NCBI RefSeq assembly: GCF_900187355.1
Contig: NZ_LT906451.1
Coordinates: forward strand, 166,001 to 230,000
Direction of reading: 5' to 3'
Length of the DNA: 64,000 nt
DNA from: Legionella lansingensis
GTDB taxonomy: Bacteria > Pseudomonadota > Gammaproteobacteria > Legionellales > Legionellaceae
Shown here: piece after piece, positions 1 to 8,299 of the stretch
Layout of the letters: every line of letters begins with the position of its first letter
How positions within the stretch are numbered: position 1 is the stretch's first letter
The notes under the pieces: model-generated
Told to the model about the DNA's origin: nothing
Database searches by the model: none
What the model saw: the letters and a program-made list of their open reading frames with translations, nothing else
Made by a program: the position numbers and the translations under genes

Positions 1-437
1 TCCGTAGCTTGTATGGTCTGATGGTTAACCCCATACACAATCGTTGCATCAGAATTCTTGCCTGGGGCTGATATGAGAACCTTTTTTGCACCTGCTTTGA
101 CATGTTGCATGGCCGCGTCACGTTGGGTGAAGTGCCCCGTGCATTCAAGTACTAAATCGATATCTAACTCTCCCCAGGGCAAAGCATTTGGATCGCGTTC
201 TGCTATTACGCGAATGGGGTGGCCATCAATGACAAGCTTGTCACCATCAATGCTCACTTGACTTGCAAAGCGCCCATGCGTGGAGTCATAGCGGGTCAAA
301 TGAGCGGTTGTTTCTATGCCAGCTAAGTCATTAATTGCGACAACATTAAATTCATGTTGCCGTTTATATTCAAAAATGGAGCGTAAAATACAGCGGCCAA
401 TACGACCGTAACCATTTATTGCGACGCGTATCGTCAT
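1..437 (-). CDS. gap: Glyceraldehyde-3-phosphate dehydrogenase, N-terminal part (runs off the window)
   Basis: The minus-strand frame starts at ATG 437 and stays open to the window edge, giving about 145 N-terminal residues. The protein opens MTIRVAINGYGRIGR, the classical NAD-binding Rossmann start of GAPDH. It continues with AINDLAG, the YDSTHG motif and ECTGHF, all conserved in the family. GAPDH converts glyceraldehyde-3-phosphate to 1,3-bisphosphoglycerate in the cytoplasm. The catalytic Cys lies beyond the window. The gene follows tkt on the same strand with a 39-bp gap, so the two are probably cotranscribed as a central-carbon operon. Confidence 0.95.
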   Translation of the reverse strand, partial: MTIRVAINGYGRIGRCILRSIFEYKRQHEFNVVAINDLAGIETTAHLTRYDSTHGRFASQVSIDGDKLVIDGHPIRVIAERDPNALPWGELDIDLVLECTGHFTQRDAAMQHVKAGAKKVLISAPGKNSDATIVYGVNHQTIQAT

Positions 438-476
438 ACTACTTCTCCGAAATTACAGTGACTCGCGTTGTGCAAG

Positions 477-2468
477 TCAGTTACATAGTTTTTTTAAGGC
501 AGAAACCAGATGTTCAACAGTGATGCCTAAATAGGCAAATGCATCGGTGGCTTTCGCCGACACACCAAAACGGTCAAGGCCGATAACAGTGCCATCCAAC
601 CCTACAAATCGGTACCAATAATTTGTGGCGGCCGCTTCAATAGCAACTCGTTTACGGACAGCATTGGGTAAAACCTCTTCTTGATAAGCCAAATCTTGAG
701 AAAGAAAGCGTTCGGCGCAGGGCATGGAGACAACTCTAATTTCTTTACCGAGGGTCTTCATTTCCTGGGCCGCCGCTAAAGCAAGTTGGACTTCTGAGCC
801 TGTTGCCAACACAATGGCATCCGGAGTACCTTGGCAATCCTTAAGAATATAACCCCCTTTCTTGATATATTCTGTTTGCTTCTTATCATGCTGTAATGCA
901 GGTAAATTTTGTCGTGATAATAACAGGGCAGAAGGGCCGTTGTGACGCTCAAGGGCTAGTTGCCAGGCAACCGCAGTTTCCATAAGATCGGCAGGGCGCC
1001 AAACATGTATATTTGGTGTCATCCGTAGCATAGCAGCATGTTCAATGGGTTGATGAGTAGGACCATCTTCTCCTAAACCAATGGAATCATGAGTCAGTAC
1101 ATAAATTACCCGTTGGTGCATTAAAGCGCTTAGGCGTACAGCATTACGAGCATAATCTGTAAATACTAAAAAGGTGCCGCCATAGGGAATGATGCCTCCA
1201 TGTAAAGCCAAGCCATTCATAATTGCTGCCATAGCAAATTCACGCACACCGTAATAGAGATAATTACCTGAAAAATCGCCAGGAGTGATGGCTTTGCTGC
1301 CGGACCAGTCTGTATTGTTGGAGCCCGTTAAATCAGCCGATCCTCCTAACATTTCGGGTAGAAGTTTTGCGAATGTTTCGATACATTGCTGGGAGCTTTT
1401 CCTTGTCGCTTGTGCTTTCTCATTGAGACGACATTGTTCAATAAATGAGGCTGCAGCGTTGGCCCACTCGTCAGGTAAATCCCCATTGATCCGACGCAGG
1501 AACTCATGGTAGTCATTTGAGTATTGCTGCTGATAGGCATGACAGGTTGTCAGCCAACGGGCTTCGTCATGCTGTCCTTGCTCAACATGGTTCCATTTGG
1601 CATACACAGCATCGGGGATAACAAATGCGGGATGTGGCCAGTTAAAGGTTTCGCGAACCTTGCTGACTCCAGAGGCTCCTAAGGGAGCTCCATGGGATTT
1701 TTCACTGCCTGCAGCCGGTGAGCCATAACCAATAATGGTCTTGCAAATAATTAAGCTGGGTTTCCCCGTTTCTTGTCGCGCTTGTACAATGGCATTTTCA
1801 ATTGCTTGAGGATCATGGCCGTCAATTGGTCCAATAACTTGCCAATGATAAGCTTTGAAGCGCGAAGCAGTATCATCCATAAACCAAGACGCCACTTTGC
1901 CATCGATGGAAATCCCGTTGTCATCGTAGAAGACAATCAACTTTCCGAGACCTAACGTTCCTGCCAGAGAACATGCTTCATGAGAGATACCTTCCATCAT
2001 GCAGCCATCACCAGCGAAGGCATAAGTATAGTGATTAACTAATTCCAGACCAGGACGATTAAATTGTGTGGCCAATACTCGTTCGGCAATGGCCATGCCC
2101 ACAGAATTAGCAAGTCCTTGACCTAAAGGGCCAGTGGTGGTTTCCACACCAGGGGTATCATGCTCAGGATGCCCAGGAGTTTTGGAATTTAGCTGCCTGA
2201 AATGCTTTATCTCATCGATACTTAAATCATACCCAGTTAAATGGAGCAAAGAGTACAAGAGCATTGACCCATGACCATTAGACAACACAAAACGATCGCG
2301 ATCAAACCACCTGGGATTTGTGGGATTATGCTTGAGGAACTTTTTCCAAAGCACAGTGGCAATTTCTGCCATCCCTAAAGGCATGCCAGGGTGCCCAGAT
2401 TGTGCCTGCTCGACGGCATCGATACTTAAAAAGCGGATGGCATTGATTAAATCATTGGAAACACTCAT
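477..2468 (-). CDS. tkt: Transketolase
   Basis: Transketolase moves two-carbon units between sugar phosphates in the pentose phosphate pathway, using thiamine pyrophosphate. The sequence has the N-terminal [19 protein letters not shown], the [16 protein letters not shown] block, GPLGQG, the TPP/metal motif GDGCMMEG, and the pyrimidine-domain motif [19 protein letters not shown]. Length (about 663 aa) is normal for the bacterial enzyme. The frame reaches an ATG at 2489, but the ATG at 2468 has an AAGAG five bases upstream and gives the family-like start [13 protein letters not shown], so I prefer it. gap lies directly downstream on the same strand. Confidence 0.96.
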   Translation of the reverse strand: MSVSNDLINAIRFLSIDAVEQAQSGHPGMPLGMAEIATVLWKKFLKHNPTNPRWFDRDRFVLSNGHGSMLLYSLLHLTGYDLSIDEIKHFRQLNSKTPGHPEHDTPGVETTTGPLGQGLANSVGMAIAERVLATQFNRPGLELVNHYTYAFAGDGCMMEGISHEACSLAGTLGLGKLIVFYDDNGISIDGKVASWFMDDTASRFKAYHWQVIGPIDGHDPQAIENAIVQARQETGKPSLIICKTIIGYGSPAAGSEKSHGAPLGASGVSKVRETFNWPHPAFVIPDAVYAKWNHVEQGQHDEARWLTTCHAYQQQYSNDYHEFLRRINGDLPDEWANAAASFIEQCRLNEKAQATRKSSQQCIETFAKLLPEMLGGSADLTGSNNTDWSGSKAITPGDFSGNYLYYGVREFAMAAIMNGLALHGGIIPYGGTFLVFTDYARNAVRLSALMHQRVIYVLTHDSIGLGEDGPTHQPIEHAAMLRMTPNIHVWRPADLMETAVAWQLALERHNGPSALLLSRQNLPALQHDKKQTEYIKKGGYILKDCQGTPDAIVLATGSEVQLALAAAQEMKTLGKEIRVVSMPCAERFLSQDLAYQEEVLPNAVRKRVAIEAAATNYWYRFVGLDGTVIGLDRFGVSAKATDAFAYLGITVEHLVSALKKLCN

Positions 2469-2667
2469 GGGTACTCTTATGCTATTCATCAGGGGGTCTA
2501 TTGTCGCTCAGAAGACCATAATCGGCAAGGTAGCGATATATTTATTGTAATATTAATGGACAAAAAAATATGCTCTTATTTAAAAATTCAGTAAAAATAG
2601 TTTAAATTTTACTTTTTGTTTATTTTTTGGGATCATTGTCTCGTTAAAAATTAATTTTTAAAATGCT

Positions 2668-4038
2668 ATGGGGATAGCTCTACAACGCATACAATCCAAA
2701 ATTGGTTACGATCCTCCTCCTAAAGCTAGCAGTGGCCGTGAATCGCAATGGGGGTTTAGAGATTTTTTAGCAAAACAAAAACTCGACTATTTTCAACCTT
2801 TCGTTCAGAAACATGCCATTCTTACGTTTGAGTATAGTGTGTTTTGTACCAGGCTTGCTGATCGTTTAATTAAGAGTGGAACACAAAGCGAGACAAGGTC
2901 TATTGAGTGGGAAGAGGAGATTACTGAGCAAGTTGCAGCTGCAATGATGATGGCAGAACTATTGGCTCATATTTATCGCCATTATCTTAGTGTCCCAAGA
3001 GAGGTTAAGCGACTGCTGGATGAACAAAGTATCTATCGCAGCGTCTTAAAAAAAAGAGGCTATCACTTCGACGAAAGCTGTCAGGATAGCATGCCATCGC
3101 CTGGATTTTTCTCACAGAAAGTGAGAAGCACTCATGTTATTTTGAACTGGCCAAGGCTATTTACTGTAAGAATCAGGCGTGTTTTAACCACGTTAATTTT
3201 ATTACCAGAAGCAAAGAAATTTGATCATTTCTGTCGTTTCATCATTTTTGCTGACCGATTTGTAAACCCTGTGCTTACCCATTTGTCCTGGTTGTTTTTT
3301 GTACCTCGATTTGTAACCAATGTATTCTTGCTATTAGAGCATGTCATTCCGGGCTCCTGGTTAGACTCTTATGAGAAAGATCTACCGTGGTATATCCGTG
3401 TACAAGCGCAATTAGAGCAGTGCTGGTTTGAATTAGGAAATGATACTGCCTGGTTGACAGGTGGTTTACTTAATTGTTTTGTATTAACAGGTCCGCTGGC
3501 TCCGGTAGGCATGTATTTGACCATTAGCCTGTTTCTTTTTGATGTGCTTTGGGCGGGGTTGCGAGCATATATTGAGCTTGGTCGTATAAAGGGACTTGAA
3601 GTTGAATATGCCAACCTCTTAAGCTATATGGAGCAAGATGGCACATCAGCTGCGGACCTTGCAGAGTTACAATCGCTGCAAGAGTATTTACAACAACGAA
3701 TGCAATTCGAACATGAAAGGTTAATGCTCAGTGTAGTCAATACAACGGTTTTATTTTTTGGTATGTGTTTTGCGCTCCCGCTACTCACAAATCCTCTCTT
3801 TGCTCTTATTGGCGCTGTTCTTGTTTTAGCGACTACCTGTATTATTTATAATAAGGTTCAGAGCCTTGAAACGAAAAGACCCGTGAACAGAATTATGGAG
3901 TTGCGCCAACCTCAATACGCACTTTTATTAGAAAAAACAGGTATGTTTAAAGAAAATGGAATTAAAGAGGGGACGACCTTAGAGCCCACACAAGGAACGA
4001 TTGTAGGGTTAAGCCCCAGCTCCTTAATAAAGGACTAA
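2668..4038 (+). CDS. Conserved multi-pass membrane protein of unknown function
   Basis: A 456-aa protein that I cannot assign to a named family. The N-terminal ~170 residues are soluble and charged. Long hydrophobic segments lie around residues 210-235, 260-300 and 350-390, and the last ~70 residues are again polar, so an inner-membrane protein with cytoplasmic ends is likely. Upstream is an AT-rich region rich in T-tracts, suitable for a promoter. It is divergent from tkt and is followed 55 bp later by prlC. Function is unknown; a Dot/Icm effector with membrane segments is possible but nothing in the sequence proves it. Confidence 0.8.
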   Translation: MGIALQRIQSKIGYDPPPKASSGRESQWGFRDFLAKQKLDYFQPFVQKHAILTFEYSVFCTRLADRLIKSGTQSETRSIEWEEEITEQVAAAMMMAELLAHIYRHYLSVPREVKRLLDEQSIYRSVLKKRGYHFDESCQDSMPSPGFFSQKVRSTHVILNWPRLFTVRIRRVLTTLILLPEAKKFDHFCRFIIFADRFVNPVLTHLSWLFFVPRFVTNVFLLLEHVIPGSWLDSYEKDLPWYIRVQAQLEQCWFELGNDTAWLTGGLLNCFVLTGPLAPVGMYLTISLFLFDVLWAGLRAYIELGRIKGLEVEYANLLSYMEQDGTSAADLAELQSLQEYLQQRMQFEHERLMLSVVNTTVLFFGMCFALPLLTNPLFALIGAVLVLATTCIIYNKVQSLETKRPVNRIMELRQPQYALLLEKTGMFKENGIKEGTTLEPTQGTIVGLSPSSLIKD

Positions 4039-4093
4039 TCTGGAGCATCATCATATTCAATGATATTCTAAATGATTTTGCAGGCTGAGAACC

Positions 4094-6103
4094 ATGACAA
4101 ATCATTTACCTTCATTTAGCACTATTGATCCTAAAAATTTTGTGAATCAGCTGGATAGCTTGCTACAGTCGAACCTGGACCAGATTAACGCATTACTTAA
4201 GCAACACCATGAATTTACCTGGGATAATCTCATGCAACCCATGGAGGACATGGATGATGCTTTAGAGCGTTTTTGGTCGCCATTGTCCCATTTGCACGCT
4301 GTCGTTAATTCAAATGAGTTACGCACCTGCTACCAAGCCTGCTTACCTAAGTTATCCGCGTATGAGGCAGCGATTGGTCATAACCAGGCCCTTTATGATG
4401 CTATCAAGTCCTTGGATAATAATGCCTTGGATAATGTTCAACAAAAGATAGTGGATGACACCATTCGCGATTTCGAGCTATCCGGTGTTGCTTTATCTAA
4501 AGAAAAAAAAGAGCGTTTTGAAGCGATTCAAACGCGGTTATCAGCATTATCCAATCAATTTGAGAATAATGTGCTGGATGCTACACAAGCGTTTAGTATT
4601 CATATCACCGATGATAGTGCTTTAAACGGATTGCCCGAACATGCCGTCAATACTGCGGCTGAGTTGGCTGCCGAGAAGGATTTGACGGGTTGGGTCTTTA
4701 ATCTCGAATTCCCATGTTATTTAGCTGTTGTTACTTATGCCGAAGATCGCGCCTTTAGAGAGGAAATGTATCGAGCTTATGTTACTCGCGCTTCAGATGA
4801 AGGACCTTTTGCTGATAAATTTGATAATTCAGCCGTTATTGATGAGATGCTTGCACTTCGTCATGAGAAAGCGCTGTTGCTCGGTTTCAACAACTATGCT
4901 GAATTATCCTTAGCGACTAAAATGGCAGAATCAACGACCGAGGTTCGTCATTTTTTAAAAGATTTAGCTTCTAGAGCACATAAGCAAGCAAAACATGAAT
5001 TTGAAAAATTAAAAGAATTTGCTTTGACAAATTACGGTCTTAAGGACGTTGCTCCTTGGGATGTCGCTTATTTGTCAGAGAAAAAAAGACAAGCTCGCTA
5101 TGCGATTTCCCAAGAGGATTTGCGTCCTTATTTTCCTCAGCCCAAAGTAATGAATGGTCTATTTGCTATTGTAAAGAAGCTCTATGGTATGCATCTTGAG
5201 GAAATCAAACCTGTCGATGTTTGGCATCCTGATGTGAAATGTTATCAAGTTTCTGATGAGACCGACCAAATTCGCGGTTATATCTATGTGGATCTATTTG
5301 CTAGACCTCATAAACGCGGTGGTGCCTGGATGGATTCTTTGCAAAGTCGTCGCAAACGCAATGGGGGCGGTGTGCAATTACCCATTGCAACCCTCACTTG
5401 TAATTTTGCGAAACCGTCTGTCAATAAGAAAGCGACCTTATCACATGAGGAAGTGCTCACTTTATTCCATGAGTTTGGCCATTGCTTGCATCATATTTTA
5501 ACGCAAGTGAATTATTTAAGTGCTTCGGGAATTAATGGTGTGGAGTGGGATGCCGTTGAGTTACCGAGCCAGTTTTTTGAGAATTGGTGCTGGGAAGAGG
5601 AGGCGTTAATTCCTTTGTCTGAACATGTGACGACGGGAGAAGCGTTGCCTTATGATTTATTTGCAAAGTTGATAGCAGCAAAAAATTTCCAATCAGCGAT
5701 GGCGATGATGCGACAATTGGAATTCTCTCTGTTTGATTTTCGTATCCATGAAGAGTTTACTAAGCAGCCCAATTTTGTATCCAACATTTTGGCAGAAGTA
5801 CGTGAGCAAACGACTGTTGTTCCAATCGTTAAGTTTAATCGCTTCCAACACAGTTTTTCTCATATTTTTGGTGGTGGGTATGCTGCAGGTTATTACAGTT
5901 ATAAATGGGCAGAAGTTCTCTCCAGCGATGCCTTTGCACGCTTTGAAGAGGAAGGCATTTTTAACGAACAAACCGGGCGCGATTTTCTTCATGCTATCCT
6001 CGAAGTGGGAGGCTCCAAAAAAGCTGCTGATGCCTATCAGGAATTCCGCGGTCGACCAGCAAACATAGATGCCTTGCTGCGGCATAATGGGATTGTAAGT
6101 TAG
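4094..6103 (+). CDS. prlC: Oligopeptidase A (M3 family metallopeptidase)
   Basis: A cytoplasmic zinc peptidase that degrades short peptides, including cleaved signal peptides. The M3 zinc motif HEFGH lies at residues 459-463 within LFHEFGHCLHHIL, followed by the downstream Glu region GVEWDAVELPSQFFENW. Length (669 aa) and the C-terminal motif FGGGYAAGYYSYKWAEVLSSD match oligopeptidase A and dipeptidyl carboxypeptidase relatives. The gene begins 55 bp after the upstream membrane-protein gene and is followed 21 bp later by an exported protein gene, so an operon is possible. Confidence 0.95.
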   Translation: MTNHLPSFSTIDPKNFVNQLDSLLQSNLDQINALLKQHHEFTWDNLMQPMEDMDDALERFWSPLSHLHAVVNSNELRTCYQACLPKLSAYEAAIGHNQALYDAIKSLDNNALDNVQQKIVDDTIRDFELSGVALSKEKKERFEAIQTRLSALSNQFENNVLDATQAFSIHITDDSALNGLPEHAVNTAAELAAEKDLTGWVFNLEFPCYLAVVTYAEDRAFREEMYRAYVTRASDEGPFADKFDNSAVIDEMLALRHEKALLLGFNNYAELSLATKMAESTTEVRHFLKDLASRAHKQAKHEFEKLKEFALTNYGLKDVAPWDVAYLSEKKRQARYAISQEDLRPYFPQPKVMNGLFAIVKKLYGMHLEEIKPVDVWHPDVKCYQVSDETDQIRGYIYVDLFARPHKRGGAWMDSLQSRRKRNGGGVQLPIATLTCNFAKPSVNKKATLSHEEVLTLFHEFGHCLHHILTQVNYLSASGINGVEWDAVELPSQFFENWCWEEEALIPLSEHVTTGEALPYDLFAKLIAAKNFQSAMAMMRQLEFSLFDFRIHEEFTKQPNFVSNILAEVREQTTVVPIVKFNRFQHSFSHIFGGGYAAGYYSYKWAEVLSSDAFARFEEEGIFNEQTGRDFLHAILEVGGSKKAADAYQEFRGRPANIDALLRHNGIVS

Positions 6104-6124
6104 TGAAAAGGGTCTGGAGAGGGC

Positions 6125-6799
6125 ATGATGGTTTTGAGTAAACAGTTGTTGTCTGCAGTTCTTTTTTTAGGCTTTATGTGTTTTAAGGCAGTTTTTGCCA
6201 TGACAAGCCCCTCTTTGGATGAATTTCCAATGTTTTTTAATAAACAGTCCTTAGAGAAAATTAACCGAGCCTCCTTGCCAAAACCCTACGATTCTCTATT
6301 GACCCAGCCTTTGATGACAACAACTTTAGAGAAGTACTACCAGCGACAAGCAAAAATTAAAGTGATATACAGTCAAAAAAATAACAAGATGAATACGTAC
6401 TCACGTGCCATCTTGATGCTGATGGATAAAGATAAGACTCGGAATGATGTGCAAAACGCACAGACTAGAAAAGAGGATGTTGTGGTTGAGTTGGGTCTTA
6501 TTACCATGAATTTTAATGAGTTGCCGCAAGGAGTGATTCACGGGGTACTGCATAGCGATGTGCCCTTTGGTAAACTGTTGCTTAATCATCAGGTGAGTGT
6601 TTATTCAACAGGGCAATCCTACTTCAGGATAAATTGCACGGCTAAACTCAGACAATTACTTGCTTGCAAAGCAAAAGATAAACTGTATGGGCGAACAAAT
6701 ATTCTAATGAATAAAGTGAGTCACCGCTGGCTTGCGCGCGTGATAGAAATTTTGCCCTTGCGGCGATGCGTTGACAGATCTTGTGTTGTTTTGAACTAG
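6125..6799 (+). CDS. Exported protein with a chorismate-lyase-like (UbiC/DUF98 fold) pattern
   Basis: A 224-aa protein with a clear Sec signal peptide (MMVLSKQLLSAVLFLGF... cleaving after AVFA, about residue 25). The mature part follows the chorismate-lyase-like layout. It has an N-terminal segment LLTQPLMTTTLEKYY, a central strand with VVELGLITMNFNELP, the turn SDVPFGKLLLNHQVSVY, and the C-terminal LYGRTNILMNKV...RVIEILP. These resemble the PLGRLL and GRT blocks of that superfamily. UbiC enzymes are cytoplasmic, so an exported member is odd, and enzymatic activity is not implied. It begins 21 bp after prlC and its 3' end overlaps the convergent downstream gene by 4 bp. The assignment is from pattern reading only. 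Confidence 0.7.
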   Translation: MMVLSKQLLSAVLFLGFMCFKAVFAMTSPSLDEFPMFFNKQSLEKINRASLPKPYDSLLTQPLMTTTLEKYYQRQAKIKVIYSQKNNKMNTYSRAILMLMDKDKTRNDVQNAQTRKEDVVVELGLITMNFNELPQGVIHGVLHSDVPFGKLLLNHQVSVYSTGQSYFRINCTAKLRQLLACKAKDKLYGRTNILMNKVSHRWLARVIEILPLRRCVDRSCVVLN

Positions 6800-7314
6800 G
6801 TTGAATCTCTTTTAAAATCCATATGTTGTAAAAGAGCATGCAGATAAGAATAGCTTCTTTGATAGATTCCTGGCCAGCTGGATTCTCGTGGTCCAGCAAC
6901 ATTCAAAATTTCAATATGATTCTTTTTCAGCCAATCACGACATTGTTCAAGAATGTTTTCAGGCTCTGTGGTTAAATCGATTAAGAATGAAGATTTTTTT
7001 TGTCGCTTGACCTCTTTTAAAGTGAGTAGGGTTCCGTCTTGAAGCGTTTCTTTGATGGAAGAAGAGGGCAGGAGGATGAGCGTACCATGTGCATCACAAA
7101 TATTTAATTTTGTTCTCGCTGCATAATTGTCTTCTTCCGTTTGAAAATCTCCTTTAACCTCAACCAGGTTAATGTATTGATTGGGGATGATACCGTTTTC
7201 ATCTAATCTTCCCTTAGGACACCAGCCTCCATAGAGAAGACTTAGGCTAATTGCCACATCCAAGGCTGCTCTATCAACCCCTGTTTGACCTCCTGATATG
7301 ATTTTTTTAAGCAT
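6796..7314 (-). CDS. YpsA-related Rossmann protein (putative molybdenum carrier family)
   Basis: A 172-aa cytoplasmic protein starting MLKKIISGGQTGVDRAALD. The SGGQTGVDRAALD motif and the following WCPKGRLDENGIIP are diagnostic of the putative molybdenum carrier (cpYpsA-related) family of nucleotide-binding Rossmann proteins. The typical C-terminal NVAGPRES motif is also present. The family name is based on structure and binding, and the true ligand is uncertain. It is convergent with, and overlaps by 4 bp, the preceding exported-protein gene. It is divergent from ssrA. Confidence 0.88.
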   Translation of the reverse strand: MLKKIISGGQTGVDRAALDVAISLSLLYGGWCPKGRLDENGIIPNQYINLVEVKGDFQTEEDNYAARTKLNICDAHGTLILLPSSSIKETLQDGTLLTLKEVKRQKKSSFLIDLTTEPENILEQCRDWLKKNHIEILNVAGPRESSWPGIYQRSYSYLHALLQHMDFKRDST

Positions 7315-7395
7315 GCATTAAGTCCCTGTTTTTTTCTTAAATATTATATTTGCTAAAGAAAAGACACTATTGAAAAAATTGCTCAAGACTCATAT

Positions 7396-7421
7396 TTGCT
7401 ATAGTTAAATTGTGGTATAAT
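7396..7421 (+). promoter_or_regulatory. ssrA promoter (extended -10)
   Basis: A consensus TATAAT lies at 7416-7421, preceded by TGG at 7413-7415, which makes an extended -10 element. The -35 region is poor (TTGCTA at 7396-7401 has only a 14-base spacer), as is allowed for extended -10 promoters. The mature tmRNA 5' end at 7438 lies 16 bases after the -10. Confidence 0.7.
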
Positions 7422-7437
7422 AAAAGTTGTACAAGAA

Positions 7438-7836
7438 GGGGGCGACCTGGCTTCGACGTGGGTTGCGAAACCTGATGTGCATGCCGAGAAAGAGTACTCT
7501 CGTAAATCAGTCTCACTAAATATAAATGCAAACGATGAAAACTTTGCTGGTGGTGAAGCTGTCGCTGCGTAAGCTTTGATAGTCAACTACCGATAGTGCG
7601 CTGCCATAAAACCAGCGCCCCGTTGACCGAGCTCGCTTATCGGTATCGAATCAACGGTCATAAGAGATAAGCTCGCATCTTGGTTCGTCCCGCACCAAGA
7701 TGTTAAATCAAGGGAATCGCCGTGTCCCATCCTGCCTGTCGGAGAGGCCACGGTTAACTAAAAAGACAAGGCTAAGCATGTAGATCTGACGGCAGAGGAT
7801 TTGCGGACGCGGGTTCGATTCCCGCCGCCTCCACCA
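7438..7836 (+). ncRNA. ssrA: tmRNA (transfer-messenger RNA)
   Basis: This RNA rescues stalled ribosomes and tags the nascent chain for proteolysis. The 5' end GGGGGCGACC pairs with the 3' CGCCUCC just before the encoded ACCA, forming the tRNA-like acceptor stem. The T-arm GGGTTCGATTCCC is at 7811-7823. The tag reading frame at 7528-7572 encodes ANDENFAGGEAVAA followed by TAA, very close to known Legionella tags. The resume region is preceded by the usual AT-rich stretch. The 399-nt length is slightly long for a one-piece tmRNA. The 3' end is a frequent integrase target, and gene relics lie directly downstream. Confidence 0.97.
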
Positions 7837-7856
7837 TAACATATTGATTTTTATAT

Positions 7857-7946
7857 TAATTTTTTATTGATTTCTCCAATCGGCACCATTCCAGCACTAA
7901 CATAATCCTTAACTTGATTAAAGTGCCCCTTTAATTGGGGTAGGGG
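7857..7946 (-). pseudogene. C-terminal relic of an unrecognised protein next to ssrA
   Basis: On the minus strand an open stretch reads LPQLKGHFNQVKDYVSAGM and continues VPIGEINKKLI before a stop. It looks like a protein C-terminus with no start or upstream body, because a palindromic repeat interrupts it on the 5' side. I cannot name the family. Its position immediately after the ssrA 3' end fits a remnant of an integrated element. It could also be chance. Confidence 0.3.
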
Positions 7947-7948
7947 CC

Positions 7949-8040
7949 AGCAAAGTAGCCCGTTTGCTTGCAAACGGGACAATCCTTCGAATGAAGAAGA
8001 AAATCCTGTTTGCAAGCAAACAGGCTACACTAGCTTTGCT
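7949..8040. repeat. Palindromic dispersed element, type A, copy 1
   Basis: An imperfect long inverted repeat. The left arm (7955-7979) GTAGCCCGTTTGCTTGCAAAC... matches the reverse complement of the right arm (8004-8028) at 23 of 25 positions. The outer AGCAAAG / CTTTGCT (7949-7955, 8034-8040) extends it. Each arm is itself a hairpin. A second, more degraded copy lies at 15223-15295, so this is a dispersed family. Confidence 0.75.
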
Positions 8041-8041
8041 G

Positions 8042-8255
8042 TTACTCGAAGTAAAGGTGATCGAGCACTTTTTGGAAAATCGACTCAAGCTATGAAAAAA
8101 CAATGGGCAAGTGCCTGATAAATCGCCCGCTAGCTGACTTCGCTCCAACTATTATTTTAAAAGCGAAAGATTTTGCTGCAGAGGATGTGAAAAAAGTTGA
8201 GCGCAGACTTGCTTCTGAAAGGAAAAAATCTTTGAAAGAGCCTGGTTCTTTGTAG
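8042..8255 (+). pseudogene. Relic of a DNA-damage-inducible protein D (DinD)-type gene
   Basis: Three plus-strand fragments in different frames resemble the C-terminal half of the DinD-type family. They are RSKGDRALFGKSTQAMKKQW, then (frame-shifted) NRPLADFAPTIILKAKDFA, then AEDVKKVERRLASERKK ending in TAG at 8253. Family members known to me have about 60 residues between KAKDFA and the PPAEDVKK block; here the two are joined directly, implying an internal deletion. Stops (TGA TAA) interrupt the first fragment. The N-terminal half is missing and a palindromic element abuts the 5' side. The family assignment rests on recalled motifs. Confidence 0.6.
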
Positions 8256-8299
8256 GTAATGTTAAAATAAATTAGCCCGTGATATAGATTCAAATAAAT

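Noticed and set aside
5693..6085. 130-aa minus-strand frame opposite prlC
   Set aside because: It is a shadow of the clearly coding oligopeptidase frame and shows no own motif.
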